From Bacillota bacterium (GTDB lineage Bacteria > Bacillota > SHA-98 > Ch115), in assembly GCA_013178415.1 (NCBI GenBank), contig JABLXA010000005.1, positions 135,369 through 199,368 of the forward strand: a stretch of DNA of 64,000 nt. Reading direction: 5' to 3'. A program made the translations under genes and the position numbers. Shown piece by piece: positions 11,990 to 22,494 of the stretch. How positions within the stretch are numbered: the stretch's first letter is position 1; every line of letters starts with the position of its first letter. The notes beneath the pieces were generated by a model. It saw nothing but the letters and a program-made list of their open reading frames with translations, had not been told where the DNA came from and ran no database searches.

Positions 11990-12994
11990 TTAGTTGGAGC
12001 CATTTGCCATCGGAAATCTCAGATCAATCACGTCGCCCCTACCGCCCGGGCTACCGATACTTTTACCATTGTATTCAACATCGACACCACCAGCATTTCC
12101 AAAGCGTATAACCATCTCTTCATTGGCGCCCCAGGTAACTTCTTCACCCGGATTCAAGGCTTTTTCATAGATAACTCTGCCATCGGCCTTCACCCTGATC
12201 CAGCACCTCTCTCTGGCATGTATCTTCACAGAGATCGGCAGAGCCTTCTCAGTCGCAGAAGAAGGCGGCAATTGCTGACTCTCAGGTTTCGCTGGCTGAC
12301 CGGGCGCGAGTTGCGACGCCGACTGCTCTGCTCGCTGTTCAGGAGCTGCCTTCCCTATTGATGTCGACTCCCCCGCTGGCGCCGCCTGCCCCATAGGCGC
12401 CTGGCCCGATGGTGTTGCCAGGCCGCCTTGATGCTCCTGCTTCGATGGCGGCTGTTCCGGCGTCCCCGGTTCGACAACCGGGGGTTTCACCGGCGATTTT
12501 GCAGGCGAGGGCGACAGCTCAGACATGTCAGGAGCTCCCGTCGAGATTTGATCAGACGGCGGAGCTGATACCCCTCGTGTGAAAGGATATAGCGTCTTCC
12601 AGGCATAGACCCCCCCAATGATCAGGATAATGAGGGAAAAGATAGCCATAAGGAGACGCTCGCGATGCACTCTGCGGTAGAACCTTTGCTTCGATCTCCC
12701 GTCATTCAACGGCCTGGAAGGGCTGCGCCCTTTGGCGGCACTTCCGGCTCTCTCATCATTATGCCCCCTAGACAGCTTATATTGTTCCATCATCTGTACT
12801 CGGTCAAGACCAAGGAAGTCGGCATAGCTTCCGATGAAGCCCTTTGCGTACACATCACCAGGGAGCTTGTCAAACTGCTCTTCCTCTATCGCTTTCAGAT
12901 AATATTCTCTGATTTTTGTTGCCTGTGCCACATCCTTCAAAGATAAACCCCTGGACTCTCTCGTTTGTCGCAGGAGTTCTCCAAGACCTTCCAT
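11990..12994 (-). CDS. RodZ-like helix-turn-helix membrane protein
   Basis: A 334-aa protein with the RodZ layout: an N-terminal Xre-type helix-turn-helix (about residues 1-75, GLSLKDVAQATKIREYYLKAIE), a basic stretch, one membrane helix near residues 115-132, a long Pro/Gln/Ser-rich linker, and a C-terminal beta-rich domain of the DUF4115 type (VKIHARERCWIRVKADG). RodZ links MreB filaments to the membrane in cell-shape control. The gene lies 36 bp downstream of spoIIIE/ftsK, an arrangement seen in other Bacillota. Confidence 0.85.
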   Translation of the reverse strand: MEGLGELLRQTRESRGLSLKDVAQATKIREYYLKAIEEEQFDKLPGDVYAKGFIGSYADFLGLDRVQMMEQYKLSRGHNDERAGSAAKGRSPSRPLNDGRSKQRFYRRVHRERLLMAIFSLIILIIGGVYAWKTLYPFTRGVSAPPSDQISTGAPDMSELSPSPAKSPVKPPVVEPGTPEQPPSKQEHQGGLATPSGQAPMGQAAPAGESTSIGKAAPEQRAEQSASQLAPGQPAKPESQQLPPSSATEKALPISVKIHARERCWIRVKADGRVIYEKALNPGEEVTWGANEEMVIRFGNAGGVDVEYNGKSIGSPGGRGDVIDLRFPMANGSN

Positions 12995-13030
12995 GACGCT
13001 ACCACGTCCCCATCCTTAGTTTTCCATATT

Positions 13031-15421
13031 TTACTGTCGTCTCATCCCCTGCCCAAATCTGTCAGGGCCGACAAGCACTTTTCTTGGTTTACTTCCTTGA
13101 GGAGGGCCAACTATTCCCCTCAACTCCATAGCCTCGATCAAGCTAGCCGCGCGATTGTATCCTATGCGCAGCCGGCGCTGAAGTCGAGAAATGGAGGCTT
13201 CTTGTGTCTCCATGACGACCCTCACGGCCTCGTCGAAGAGGTCATCCTCTGCGCCCCTCGAATCTTCTGATTCCTGGGATGGGGCAACACTCTCCGCTTC
13301 ATATTTCGGAGTTCCTTGGCCTCTCACATAATTGACCAGTAGCTCCACCTCAGCGTCAGAAACATAGGCGCCCTGTACTCTGATAGGTTTCGGCGCCCCC
13401 ACCGGGAAAAAGAGCATATCTCCCCTCCCGAGGAGCCTCTCCGCCCCTCCGCTATCAAGAATCACCCGTGAATCTATCTGAGAAGGAACAGCAAAAGCTA
13501 TACGTGACGGGATATTCATCTTTATTACTCCGGTGATCACATCAGCTGACGGGCGCTGAGTCGCCACAACAAGGTGAATACCGGCGGCCCTTGCCATGAA
13601 GGCAAGCTGGCACACTACATCTTCTACTTCTTTCTGCGCCACCATCATGAGATCGCCGAGTTCATCAATGATCACCACTATATATGGGAGCGGCAGCGCC
13701 TCCTGATCTTTCAACTTGCCTTTGAGGCAGGCCTCATTGTATTTCTCGATATTGCGCACGCCCGCCTCTTCCAGGAGTTTATATCTCCTATCCATCTCGC
13801 CGGCCACCCACCGTAAATAGCCCGCAGCTTCCTTCGTGTCGGTGACGACAGGGGCGAGAAGGTGGGGCACCTCATCAAAAGTTGTGAGTTCGACACGCTT
13901 TGGATCTATCATGAGAAGCTTGACTTCATCTGGTGTCTTTGTAAAGAGTATGGTGGAAATCAATGTATTAAGACACACGCTCTTGCCCGACCCTGTAGCG
14001 CCCGCGACCAAGAGGTGGAGCATGCTCACCAGATCCCCCACCACCGGGGTCCCGGCAATATCCTTGCCGATCACTATGGGGATCTTGCGCTCTTTTGCCC
14101 TGAATTCCTGTGATTCCAGCACTTCGCGCAGGTAAACGGTGGCAATTTCCTTGTTGGGCACCTCAATCCCCACCGCTGATTTCCCGGGAATGGGAGCTTC
14201 GACTCTAACCCCCACCGCCGCCAGGGCCAAGGCTATATCATCAGACAGGTTCACGATCCTGCTAACTTTGACACCGGGACCTGGCTGGATTTCAAAACGA
14301 GTTACCACAGGTCCCCTGCTCACTTGCAGCACCTTTGCCTGAACTCCAAAGCTGAGGAGGGTCTCCTCCAGCAGTCGCGCCCGGTCCAGAACACTTTGAG
14401 AATCCTTCAGGGCAACAGATCTTTTCGCGGTGACCCGTCTCAGGATAGATATGGGAGGCAGTGTGTAAGATGCAACGGGATCTTCGACAATAGGGATAGA
14501 CTGATGAACAGCGACAGATTCCCCGGGCTTCTGGGCAGCGGCCATATCTCCGCGGGCCATAGCCCTGCCCTGTCCCTTACCCTTGCCTATTTGTCCCGCC
14601 ACTTGTGCCGCATCTTGAGGTTCCACAGAAAAGACAGGGGCATCCCCGGCAAGAGGGAATTCATGGCCTGCATCAATGATGATGGGTATCTTGCTGGCAG
14701 CCGCTTCCCGAGTTGAGGCCGCTTCAGTGCTTTCCCCCTGTCCAGAGGTAACTCCTTGGGCTCTTTGAGAAGAGATCTCTCTCCGAGATTTCTTATGGAA
14801 AAAGGAGATCAGAGCTGACGATCCCCTCAAAAGCCAGCGCAGCAGAGCAACAAGCCCCGCAGCAAGATATCTTGTCCACCTCAAGCACATCCGTCCCAAG
14901 GCTAGAAGCGAAACATCCAGAGCCGCTGCGGCTCCTATCCATCCGAAGAGCAAAAGAAGGATCAACGCGCCGACTTCCCCGAACGCAGGCGCTAAAAATG
15001 ACGATAATAGGCCTCCTAAAAGTCCCCCGGAGGGCTCGGGCACACCCCAGCTTCGCAATATAGCTCTGACTGAGGCAAGATCAAGTATGCTCAAAATGGA
15101 GAACATAATAACTATGAGTCCTACAATTCTGGGCGCAATACGATGTCTTGTGGTAATGCTCAAGACTCCCGCCGTGAGAACCATGAGAGGGATAAGAGCA
15201 GCCCCCGTCCCTGATAGAAACCGCAAAGATGCAGCGATTGCAATACCAGCCCGGCCGACGAAAAATGCACGTTCATGCGCTTGATAGAAGATAGTGATGA
15301 ACGCCATGATACCAATGGCAATGAGAGCTATCCCCGCCAGGTCGGAAATTCCAGGATTGGAGCCCCCCTGAACACTCCTATCGTTTCTGATGGACCCTCT
15401 TTTAGCATGACCTGCCACCAC
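13031..15421 (-). CDS. spoIIIE: SpoIIIE/FtsK DNA translocase
   Basis: A 796-aa septal DNA pump that moves chromosomes through closing septa, including into the forespore. There are four hydrophobic segments in the first ~170 residues, a low-complexity linker, then the motor domain with P-loop GATGSGKS, Walker B VVIIDELGDLMM and RPSADVITGVIK. The last ~65 residues form the winged-helix gamma domain (ISRLQRRLRIGYNRAASLIEAME) that reads polar DNA motifs. The frame is open to 15541, but GTG 15421 or 15418 lies behind GGGAGGG and after the uppP stop. Its place beside ylzJ and tepA supports spoIIIE rather than a second ftsK. Confidence 0.92.
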   Translation of the reverse strand: MVAGHAKRGSIRNDRSVQGGSNPGISDLAGIALIAIGIMAFITIFYQAHERAFFVGRAGIAIAASLRFLSGTGAALIPLMVLTAGVLSITTRHRIAPRIVGLIVIMFSILSILDLASVRAILRSWGVPEPSGGLLGGLLSSFLAPAFGEVGALILLLLFGWIGAAAALDVSLLALGRMCLRWTRYLAAGLVALLRWLLRGSSALISFFHKKSRREISSQRAQGVTSGQGESTEAASTREAAASKIPIIIDAGHEFPLAGDAPVFSVEPQDAAQVAGQIGKGKGQGRAMARGDMAAAQKPGESVAVHQSIPIVEDPVASYTLPPISILRRVTAKRSVALKDSQSVLDRARLLEETLLSFGVQAKVLQVSRGPVVTRFEIQPGPGVKVSRIVNLSDDIALALAAVGVRVEAPIPGKSAVGIEVPNKEIATVYLREVLESQEFRAKERKIPIVIGKDIAGTPVVGDLVSMLHLLVAGATGSGKSVCLNTLISTILFTKTPDEVKLLMIDPKRVELTTFDEVPHLLAPVVTDTKEAAGYLRWVAGEMDRRYKLLEEAGVRNIEKYNEACLKGKLKDQEALPLPYIVVIIDELGDLMMVAQKEVEDVVCQLAFMARAAGIHLVVATQRPSADVITGVIKMNIPSRIAFAVPSQIDSRVILDSGGAERLLGRGDMLFFPVGAPKPIRVQGAYVSDAEVELLVNYVRGQGTPKYEAESVAPSQESEDSRGAEDDLFDEAVRVVMETQEASISRLQRRLRIGYNRAASLIEAMELRGIVGPPQGSKPRKVLVGPDRFGQGMRRQ

Positions 15422-15479
15422 AATACCCTCCCATAATATACTTCTCCTGTCTTTTCCCACATCCTTCTCATGAGGGGCA

Positions 15480-16310
15480 TTATTGCGCGATAAACCGCCC
15501 GAATATGATGAGCCCGCCCACAATCCAACAGTAAATGGCAAGTAAGGAGAATCTCCTTTTCCGGAAAGCCAATAGCACCATCCTGATGGCGATATATCCG
15601 GAGACTGCGGCAGATATCACACCGATAACCATAGGTGCCACCAGCCCGCCCCCGACCCCTGTCCCCAAGAGGTCTTTCAACTCGAGCAGCGCCGCCCCGA
15701 TGATCACCGGAATCGACAAGATGAAGGAGTATCTAGCGGCTTCTTCCTTCCTCAGTCCCAGCAAAAGGGAAGTCCCTATCGTTGCGCCGGAACGCGATAT
15801 TCCGGGGAACGCCGCGATCCCCTGAGCTATACCGACGATAAATGCGCTGATCGCGGGGAACCGGCTGATCGAAGCACGCTCACTTCCGAAGCGTTCGCTT
15901 ACGAGTAGGAAAGTGCCAGTTATGAGAAGCGCCCACCCCACGGTGCCAACGGAGGAGAAAGTCGCCTCCACAAGGGGTTTCAAAATGAGAGCCAGTATAA
16001 CCGTGGGGATACAGGATATGATGAGCAGGAAGAACATTCGCCTGTATCCCGCTACAGTATACCGTGATTCCTGCGTCCGGCCAAGGGATCGGGGAGCAAA
16101 GAAAGCCGCGATGAGACGTCCTAGATCCTCCCGATAAGCGATTAATACGGCAACAACCGTTCCTAAATGTAACATCACATCAAATAACAGAGGCGCCTCA
16201 TAAGCGCCCAAGATGCTTCTAAAAATAACCAGATGGCCCGAACTGCTCACAGGCAGAAATTCGGTAAGCCCCTGGACGATACCGAGAATTAGAGCTTGAA
16301 AGCCGGTCAC
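15480..16310 (-). CDS. uppP: Undecaprenyl-diphosphate phosphatase
   Basis: A 276-aa integral membrane enzyme that recycles the lipid carrier for peptidoglycan synthesis. Both conserved motifs are present: ILGIVQGLTEFLPVSSSGHL near the N-terminus and PGISRSGATIG in the middle, which bring the catalytic Glu, Ser, His and Arg residues together. GTG 16310 is preferred over ATG 16331 because GGAGGTG sits at the right distance. It lies between spoIIIE and a Na/Pi symporter gene, away from its usual neighbours. Confidence 0.94.
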   Translation of the reverse strand: MTGFQALILGIVQGLTEFLPVSSSGHLVIFRSILGAYEAPLLFDVMLHLGTVVAVLIAYREDLGRLIAAFFAPRSLGRTQESRYTVAGYRRMFFLLIISCIPTVILALILKPLVEATFSSVGTVGWALLITGTFLLVSERFGSERASISRFPAISAFIVGIAQGIAAFPGISRSGATIGTSLLLGLRKEEAARYSFILSIPVIIGAALLELKDLLGTGVGGGLVAPMVIGVISAAVSGYIAIRMVLLAFRKRRFSLLAIYCWIVGGLIIFGRFIAQ

Positions 16311-16340
16311 GCGCATCACCTCCGTCATCAAATTCTATCA

Positions 16341-17267
16341 CTAATGATGGAATAAGGCGAGAAGCATGGTGACCATTTTGACGAATTGATTCATGAATAG
16401 AAGCACCAGGATGCCGGATATCAGGTTGAAGAGGAGGTGGGCTCCGGCTGCCTGTCGGCCTAGATCTGGAGACAATTTAGATACAATGCATGTAAATTTT
16501 TCTAGGAATGGAAAAAGAAAGAGCACCCCTACTGCATTGAATATGAGATTAGCCACAGCTACGGCCTTACCTGCGGCCGTTGAGCGAACGCTGGCGATCA
16601 ACCCTGTGACGCACGTCCCGATATTGCTCCCCAGGATTACCGGTATTGCCTCAGAAAGGCCCAAAATACCGCTATCACAGAGTGCCACTACAGCCGACGT
16701 CACAGCGCTCGAGCTTTGAACCGCCGCAGTGACCAGCGTCCCAGCCAGGATACCAAGGGAAGGATTGCGGCCAAAGCTCGCAAGCAAGGAAACGAACCTT
16801 GCGTCAGCTGCTAACGGCTCGAGGACCTGAGTCATCGTCTCAATACCCAGGAATATGGCGCCAAATCCAGAGAGAGAAAATCCTATGGCACGAAATGGCC
16901 TCACCAGCAAGAATACAAGTCCCAGGGTAACCAATGGCACTCCAAGCGTTCCGAGATCCAGCGCGGCAATCTGGGCAGTCAGAGTGGTTCCAATGTTGGA
17001 TCCCACGATTATGCTGAAAGCCTGGCTAAGGCTCATTATCCCAGCGTCCACCATAGCGATCATGGCCACGGTTACTGCGCTCGAACTCTGGAGTATGGCA
17101 GTGGCCAGGAAACCGATGACTGCGCCTATCGTGGCGTTTGGGATCCGACGTCCTATCAATTCCTGTCCTCTATGGCCAAACCACGATGAAAGACCTGACT
17201 TTACAAGCTCGATACCTCCCAGCAACATGAAGAAACCACAAAACAACCAGCATATAAGGCAACGCAT
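16341..17267 (-). CDS. Na+/phosphate symporter family protein
   Basis: A 308-aa membrane protein of the NptA/PNaS family. Two inverted-repeat halves each carry the QSSSAVT motif (ATAILQSSSAVTVA and VTAAVQSSSAVTSA), each followed by a VGSNIGT or LGSNIGT motif, the family hallmarks. It lacks the C-terminal PhoU-like domain found in longer (~550 aa) relatives. The B. subtilis homologue YqeW is similarly short. Transport of phosphate with Na+ is inferred from the family and fits the Na+-type ATP synthase. Confidence 0.85.
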   Translation of the reverse strand: MRCLICWLFCGFFMLLGGIELVKSGLSSWFGHRGQELIGRRIPNATIGAVIGFLATAILQSSSAVTVAMIAMVDAGIMSLSQAFSIIVGSNIGTTLTAQIAALDLGTLGVPLVTLGLVFLLVRPFRAIGFSLSGFGAIFLGIETMTQVLEPLAADARFVSLLASFGRNPSLGILAGTLVTAAVQSSSAVTSAVVALCDSGILGLSEAIPVILGSNIGTCVTGLIASVRSTAAGKAVAVANLIFNAVGVLFLFPFLEKFTCIVSKLSPDLGRQAAGAHLLFNLISGILVLLFMNQFVKMVTMLLALFHH

Positions 17268-17346
17268 CGTCCTTCTCCTGGTCCCCTCTCATGACGATTC
17301 CACTGCAATATATGCTGGCAATGCGGCGCCTATTATCCATTTAACG

Positions 17347-17583
17347 CTACCATAAGAAGGAGCGAGGACTAAGCGGCATTTCGAGAACCATACCGGGCTG
17401 GATGTCCTGGCGAAGATATGCGAATGGATCAGTGGAGAGGATCCTCTCTATTTTCACTTTACTAGGAGAAATTGGGGAGACCTGCATCTTAAAGCCTCCA
17501 TAGTCCAGCTCCAGGAGATCCTTGCCGACATCCTCAAGACCATTGAGAACATCTTCTAATGGCACGACGGTATAAAGTATCAT
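17347..17583 (-). CDS. ylzJ: YlzJ-like small protein
   Basis: A 78-aa protein starting [15 protein letters not shown] and ending in [12 protein letters not shown], matching the YlzJ family found beside tepA and spoIIIE in spore formers. The function is unknown. The ATG overlaps the tepA stop (ATGA), so translation is probably coupled. Identification rests on both the start motif and the synteny. Confidence 0.8.
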   Translation of the reverse strand: MILYTVVPLEDVLNGLEDVGKDLLELDYGGFKMQVSPISPSKVKIERILSTDPFAYLRQDIQPGMVLEMPLSPRSFLW

Positions 17584-18404
17584 TGCAGCCTCATATCCTC
17601 TCTCTTGTCAACATCCTCCCCGGCCGGGGGGACGCCAATCTCTTCTTGAGTCTCGACGATATTCCCAACTTTCCTTCTTCGATGTTCAGCGATCATATCT
17701 CTCAACTTTTTAAGAGCCAGGCTCAGCCCTCCTACATCATCCATAAGGCCGACATCAACTGCATCTTTCCCGACCAAAACCGTTCCAACATCCCTCACTA
17801 GCTCCCCGGTCCGCAGCATGAGCTCACGGAACTTTTCCTCGGTTATCCTCGAATGGGAACATACGAATTTGATGACGCGATCCTGCATCTTGTCTAGATA
17901 CTCATATGTCTGAGGAACCCCAATCACCAGCCCCGAAAGCCGCAATGGGTGAATAGTCATAGTAGCTGTATTGGCGATGATGGAATAATCGCAACTGACA
18001 GCGACCGGGACAGCTATTGAATGACCTCCGCCTAGGACCAAAGACACTGTAGGCTTTGACAGGCTCTCCAGCATTTCGGCGATGGCAAGCCCTGCCTCCA
18101 CATCGCCCCCGACCGTATTGAGTATAACAAGGAGGCCCTCAATGGCGGGATTTTGTTCGACAGCTACAAGCTGCGGAAGAATATGTTCGTATTTTGTGGT
18201 CTTGTTCTGTGGGGGGAGCATGATATGACCTTCGATTTGGCCCACGATGGTGAGACAATGAATGTTATTTTCGGGCTGATGCGGTACCTTCATTTCCCCA
18301 AACTGCTGTATCGACTGCATCTGTCCTGACAATGAGCCAGGCGAGGTTCCTGGCGGAGAACCTGGTCTGGCCGGCGGGGTAGATGAAGGGATTTCCATCG
18401 GCAT
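17580..18404 (-). CDS. tepA: TepA-type ClpP-like serine peptidase
   Basis: A 274-aa cytosolic protein with a Clp/SDH-fold protease core. The oxyanion region [15 protein letters not shown] precedes the predicted catalytic Ser in GGGHSIAVP, and a His follows in [10 protein letters not shown]. subtilis TepA was described as a translocation-enhancing peptidase that may degrade signal peptides. The N-terminal ~40 residues are Pro/Ser-rich. The start is ATG 18404; the GTG at 18416 overlaps the AGGAG site. It lies between RNase J and ylzJ as in Bacillus. Confidence 0.88.
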   Translation of the reverse strand: MPMEIPSSTPPARPGSPPGTSPGSLSGQMQSIQQFGEMKVPHQPENNIHCLTIVGQIEGHIMLPPQNKTTKYEHILPQLVAVEQNPAIEGLLVILNTVGGDVEAGLAIAEMLESLSKPTVSLVLGGGHSIAVPVAVSCDYSIIANTATMTIHPLRLSGLVIGVPQTYEYLDKMQDRVIKFVCSHSRITEEKFRELMLRTGELVRDVGTVLVGKDAVDVGLMDDVGGLSLALKKLRDMIAEHRRRKVGNIVETQEEIGVPPAGEDVDKREDMRLQ

Positions 18405-18490
18405 ACAAAGTAACACTCCTGTTCATTCAGCATTTGGCATTCAGGAGTAGTATGTGAGGGAAGGGCCAAAACATGCAAAGAGGATGCTTC

Positions 18491-20155
18491 TTACACTTCC
18501 ATCACAATGGGAAGGATCATGGGCCTCCTCTTCATTTTTTCAAATATGAATTGGCGCAGGGAGTCCCGGATATAGCGTTTTATTGTCTCCCACTCAGTAA
18601 CGCCCTGATCTTCGCATCGCTTCACAACTTCTTTTACGGTCGACCGGGCATCTTCAAGCAGCCTCTCTGATTCCTTGACATAGACAAATCCTCGGGAAAC
18701 GACATCAGGTCCAGCGACTATGGCCCCTGTTTGTTTGTCTATGGTAACTACCACGATCAGGATCCCGTCCTCGGCAAGCTGTTTCCTGTCACGAAGAACC
18801 ACATTGCCGACATCGCCTATCCCGAGCCCATCTACGAGGACTTTGCCAGCCGTGACCTTTCCTCCGACACGGGCCCATGACTGCCCGAATTCAAGGACAT
18901 CGCCGATGTCAGGGATAAATATGTGTTCCTCAGGGAGGCCTACCTGCCTCGCCAGCCTGGCGTGTTTCACCAGATGCCGATATTCTCCATGAACGGGGAT
19001 GAAGTACTTCGGCATCACGAGATTTAGCATGAGTTTCAATTCTTCCTGGCTTGCGTGCCCGGAGACGTGCACCCCCGAAAACGCTTCATAGATCACATCT
19101 GCACCCTGCCGGAAAAGATGATTTATAGTCCGGCCGATGAATTTCTCATTTCCTGGAATGGGAGACGCAGAGATTATGACAGTATCTCCTGGCATGATAC
19201 CGATTTTCTTGTGCTCGGCCATAGCCATTCTGGTGAGCGCGGACATAGGCTCGCCCTGGCTGCCGGTTGTTATAATGACGAGCTGTCCAGGGGGCACACG
19301 ATCCACAGCGTCAAGCTCTATCATCATTCCATCGGGCATCTCCAAGTAGCCGAGATCTAGCGCGATCCCGACCACATTTTCCATGCTCCTGCCTACAAAA
19401 GCCACCTTGCGATCGAACTTCCAGGCAGAGTCTATGATTTGCTGTATCCTGTAAATATTGGAAGCAAAGGTGGCGACAAGGATCCTCCCTTGAGCGCGGC
19501 GAAAAGTCTCCTCAAATGCCTCCCCTACTTCCCTCTCGGACAATGTATAACCTGGACGTTCCGCATTGGTGCTGTCCGAAAGGAGCAGCAAGACACCCTT
19601 CTGTCCATATTCGGCAAATTTGCTAAAATCCATTGGCTCCTGGCCAATGGGAGTCTGGTCAGCCTTGAAATCACTTGTATGTATTATTATCCCTGCAGGG
19701 CATGTTATTGCAAGAGCGACTACATCAGCTATACTATGGGTCACATGAATGAACTCAACTGTGAAAGGCCCAAGCTCCACCCTATCTCCCGCTCTTATGC
19801 AAACAGGCGGTATGGCAGGCTCTATGCCCTGCTCTTTCAGTTTCCCTTCCACAAGCCCTAGCGTGAGCCTTGTTCCATAGATTGGAACATCAATCTGCTG
19901 AAGCACATAAGGGACGGCTCCAATATGATCTTCATGGCCATGAGTCAGGATCATCGCAAGTATCCTGTTCTTATTTTCCAGCAGATAGGAAATGTCAGGG
20001 ATCACCACATCTATCCCCAGCATCTCCTCCTCGGGGAACATGAGCCCTGCATCTATGACCAGTATCTTGCGGTCATATTCAATGGCCATCATGTTCTTGC
20101 CTATTTCCCCAATGCCCCCCAGAGGAATGACATTTACTTTGTTTTCTTTTGGCAC
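18491..20155 (-). CDS. rnj: Ribonuclease J
   Basis: A 554-aa metallo-beta-lactamase/beta-CASP ribonuclease for mRNA decay and RNA processing. The core starts VIPLGGIGEIGKNM, with the zinc motif THGHEDHIGAVP, the later HTSDFK, and the beta-CASP motif VHVSGHASQEELK. The C-terminal domain is short and typical of RNase J. GTG 20155 gives the normal length; in-frame ATGs at 20191 and further upstream are possible. Synteny (dapA upstream, tepA downstream) matches B. subtilis rnjB. Confidence 0.93.
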   Translation of the reverse strand: MPKENKVNVIPLGGIGEIGKNMMAIEYDRKILVIDAGLMFPEEEMLGIDVVIPDISYLLENKNRILAMILTHGHEDHIGAVPYVLQQIDVPIYGTRLTLGLVEGKLKEQGIEPAIPPVCIRAGDRVELGPFTVEFIHVTHSIADVVALAITCPAGIIIHTSDFKADQTPIGQEPMDFSKFAEYGQKGVLLLLSDSTNAERPGYTLSEREVGEAFEETFRRAQGRILVATFASNIYRIQQIIDSAWKFDRKVAFVGRSMENVVGIALDLGYLEMPDGMMIELDAVDRVPPGQLVIITTGSQGEPMSALTRMAMAEHKKIGIMPGDTVIISASPIPGNEKFIGRTINHLFRQGADVIYEAFSGVHVSGHASQEELKLMLNLVMPKYFIPVHGEYRHLVKHARLARQVGLPEEHIFIPDIGDVLEFGQSWARVGGKVTAGKVLVDGLGIGDVGNVVLRDRKQLAEDGILIVVVTIDKQTGAIVAGPDVVSRGFVYVKESERLLEDARSTVKEVVKRCEDQGVTEWETIKRYIRDSLRQFIFEKMKRRPMILPIVMEV

Positions 20156-20290
20156 GTCTGGTGCACCGCCTCCTACACGAAAACCATCCATTGGGCGCGG
20201 ACATCTCATACATGATATCCGCGCCCCATTGCTGCGATCCCGAAATCCCGGCGCCACTTCGACATATTCACGGCGGCGCTGGTCGAAAGC

Positions 20291-21181
20291 CTAAGCGCTT
20301 ATTATCCCGGCCTCCACAAGAGCGGATTTGATGGCACTTGCCTCAGCGTCATTCGGGGGTATCATCGGCAGACGATACCCTCCCACATCAAACCCGGAGA
20401 GCTTGAGGGCAAACTTGACGGGAATGGGGTTCGTGGTCACAAAAAGAGCCTTGAAGACGGGATAAAGCCTGGCGTTGATTCGCCATGCTTCCTGAATCTT
20501 ACCAGCGAAATATGCATCGACCATCTGTCTGATCTCATTCCCGACTATATGGGATGCCACGCTCACCACTCCCGAACCCCCTATTGAAAGGATTGGGAGT
20601 GTAAGGCTGTCGTCCCCGCTGTATATCTCAAAGCTCTCAGGAGTCTTGCGTCTTACCTCTGTTGCCTGATCAAGATTTCCCGTGGAGTCCTTCACCGCGA
20701 CTATATTTGGAATCGAAGCAAGTCTGGCCAAGGTGCCAGCAGTCATGTTCACTCCAGTCCTACCAGGAATGTTATATATCATGATCGGCAAAGAAGTCTC
20801 ACTAGCAATTGCGGAAAAATGCTGGAAAAGACCTTCCTGCGGTGGTTTATTATAATACGGAACCACCACAAGGGCACCGTGAACACCCAGTTTCTCGGCG
20901 GCTCTTGTGAGCTCAATGGATGCCTGAGTAGAATTTGTTCCTGTGCCCGCGATCACCTTAGCTTTATCCCCAACGGCATCTAACACAGCACTGAATAACT
21001 TGAGCTTCTCTTCTTTCGTTAAGGTAGGAGATTCGCCGGTGGTGCCTGCGACCAGGACGGCCGCGGACCCATTCTCTACCAGCCTTTGAGCGAGTTTGCC
21101 TGCCTTATTATAGTCAACCTCCAAATCGGCCCCGAAGGGGGTTACCATAGCTGTCACAACCGGTCCGAAACGTGATTGCAC
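20291..21181 (-). CDS. dapA: 4-hydroxy-tetrahydrodipicolinate synthase
   Basis: A 296-aa TIM-barrel aldolase that condenses pyruvate with aspartate semialdehyde, the first committed step to diaminopimelate, lysine and dipicolinate. Seen are GTTGESPTL, the Tyr in IYNIPGRTGVN and the Schiff-base Lys in IVAVKDSTG. GTG 21181 follows GGGAGGTGG and gives the canonical length. It is the third gene of an asd-dapG-dapA run. Confidence 0.95.
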   Translation of the reverse strand: MQSRFGPVVTAMVTPFGADLEVDYNKAGKLAQRLVENGSAAVLVAGTTGESPTLTKEEKLKLFSAVLDAVGDKAKVIAGTGTNSTQASIELTRAAEKLGVHGALVVVPYYNKPPQEGLFQHFSAIASETSLPIMIYNIPGRTGVNMTAGTLARLASIPNIVAVKDSTGNLDQATEVRRKTPESFEIYSGDDSLTLPILSIGGSGVVSVASHIVGNEIRQMVDAYFAGKIQEAWRINARLYPVFKALFVTTNPIPVKFALKLSGFDVGGYRLPMIPPNDAEASAIKSALVEAGIISA

Positions 21182-21218
21182 AAATCCACCTCCCAAACTC
21201 AAACCTCTGGTAAGCCTC

Positions 21219-22451
21219 CTAACTGCCCCCAAGGTGAAACTTACTGTGAAGATTCCTCACAGCCCTCTGCATATCCTCCTTTTTCACCAGGCATGATATG
21301 CTCGTATGAGAATCCGATGTCTGGAATATCGGAATCCCATCGCCGTTCAAAGCTTCTACCACCCGCTCCATCACGCCAGGCACGCCGCGCATCCCCGCTC
21401 CGACCACAGATACTTTGGCGCACGACCTCATGGTCGTCACCTGGACGCCGGAAAGTTCCAGGGCAGAAATGACCGCGAGCGCGCTATCTAGCCTGTCATC
21501 CTTTACAGTAACCACGATCATTTCAGGAAATACATTTATCAGGTCCACGCTAACTCCTGCATCAGCCAGGGCCTTGAAGATAGAGCGAGCTATGCCCGAG
21601 CTATTCACATCAACTGATGCTGCGACCTTGATCTGCGCGAGATCGGTGATACTGGTAACCCCTGTCACGACTCGATCTCCATAGATCCTGGTGGAGGGAA
21701 ACCCCCTGACTTCACTGATCACGGTCCCAGGCGAATCCGAGGAGGCGCATAGAATCTTCATAGGGATGCCTCCCTGCATTGCTATCTCAACGGCCCTCGG
21801 GTGGATCACCTTAGCCCCGAGATGGGCTAGTTCAGCCACTTCACGATAAGTTATCGATTTGAGAGGCCTCGCATCAGGCACAAGCCTGGGATCAGCAGTC
21901 ATAATACCTTCCACATCAGTATAGATCTCGATCATCTCTGCATGTAAGGCGACACCCAGGGCTGCGGCCGTGGTATCACTCCCTCCCCGACCCAAAGTCG
22001 TTATTTCATGTGATTTGGTAATGCCTTGGAATCCCGCGACCACCACTATATAACCCTCATTTAGATGCTTCAAGACCTGATCCGGACGGACCTCGATAAT
22101 GGAGGTATTGCCAAATTCCTCATCGGTGATGATGCCAGCCTGGGCTCCCGTCAAGGCAATGGCGGGGTATCCCTTTGCCTTGAGGGTTAAAGCCATGATC
22201 ACACTGGATATAACCTCCCCACAAGAAATCAGGAGGTCCTGATGCCTCGCATCTGCATCAGGACTAACCTCCCTTATCAGGTTGAGCAATGTATCTGTTG
22301 CATATGGCTCTCCTGCACGCCCCATGGCCGAGACGACTACGACAGGCGAGTATCCCTGTCTCTTGGCCTCGATGACACGCTCCGCTGCCTTTGCTCTGAG
22401 GGCGGGGGTGGAGACTGACGTGCCACCAAATTTCTGAACAATAATCCTCAC
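21219..22451 (-). CDS. dapG: Aspartate kinase
   Basis: A 410-aa kinase that phosphorylates aspartate at the head of the aspartate pathway. The N-terminus IIVQKFGGTSVSTP is the kinase signature, and GRGGSDTTAAALG binds substrate. Two ACT regulatory domains occupy the last ~150 residues, so feedback control by an amino acid is likely. In Bacillus the isozyme at this position responds to diaminopimelate; that specificity is inferred only. The start is GTG 22451 behind GAGGTGG; the open frame reaches 22502 and overlaps asd. Confidence 0.94.
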   Translation of the reverse strand: MRIIVQKFGGTSVSTPALRAKAAERVIEAKRQGYSPVVVVSAMGRAGEPYATDTLLNLIREVSPDADARHQDLLISCGEVISSVIMALTLKAKGYPAIALTGAQAGIITDEEFGNTSIIEVRPDQVLKHLNEGYIVVVAGFQGITKSHEITTLGRGGSDTTAAALGVALHAEMIEIYTDVEGIMTADPRLVPDARPLKSITYREVAELAHLGAKVIHPRAVEIAMQGGIPMKILCASSDSPGTVISEVRGFPSTRIYGDRVVTGVTSITDLAQIKVAASVDVNSSGIARSIFKALADAGVSVDLINVFPEMIVVTVKDDRLDSALAVISALELSGVQVTTMRSCAKVSVVGAGMRGVPGVMERVVEALNGDGIPIFQTSDSHTSISCLVKKEDMQRAVRNLHSKFHLGGS

Positions 22452-22494
22452 CTTTACCACCTCATGAGGTAATTCCAGGAAGCGGCAGGCACAC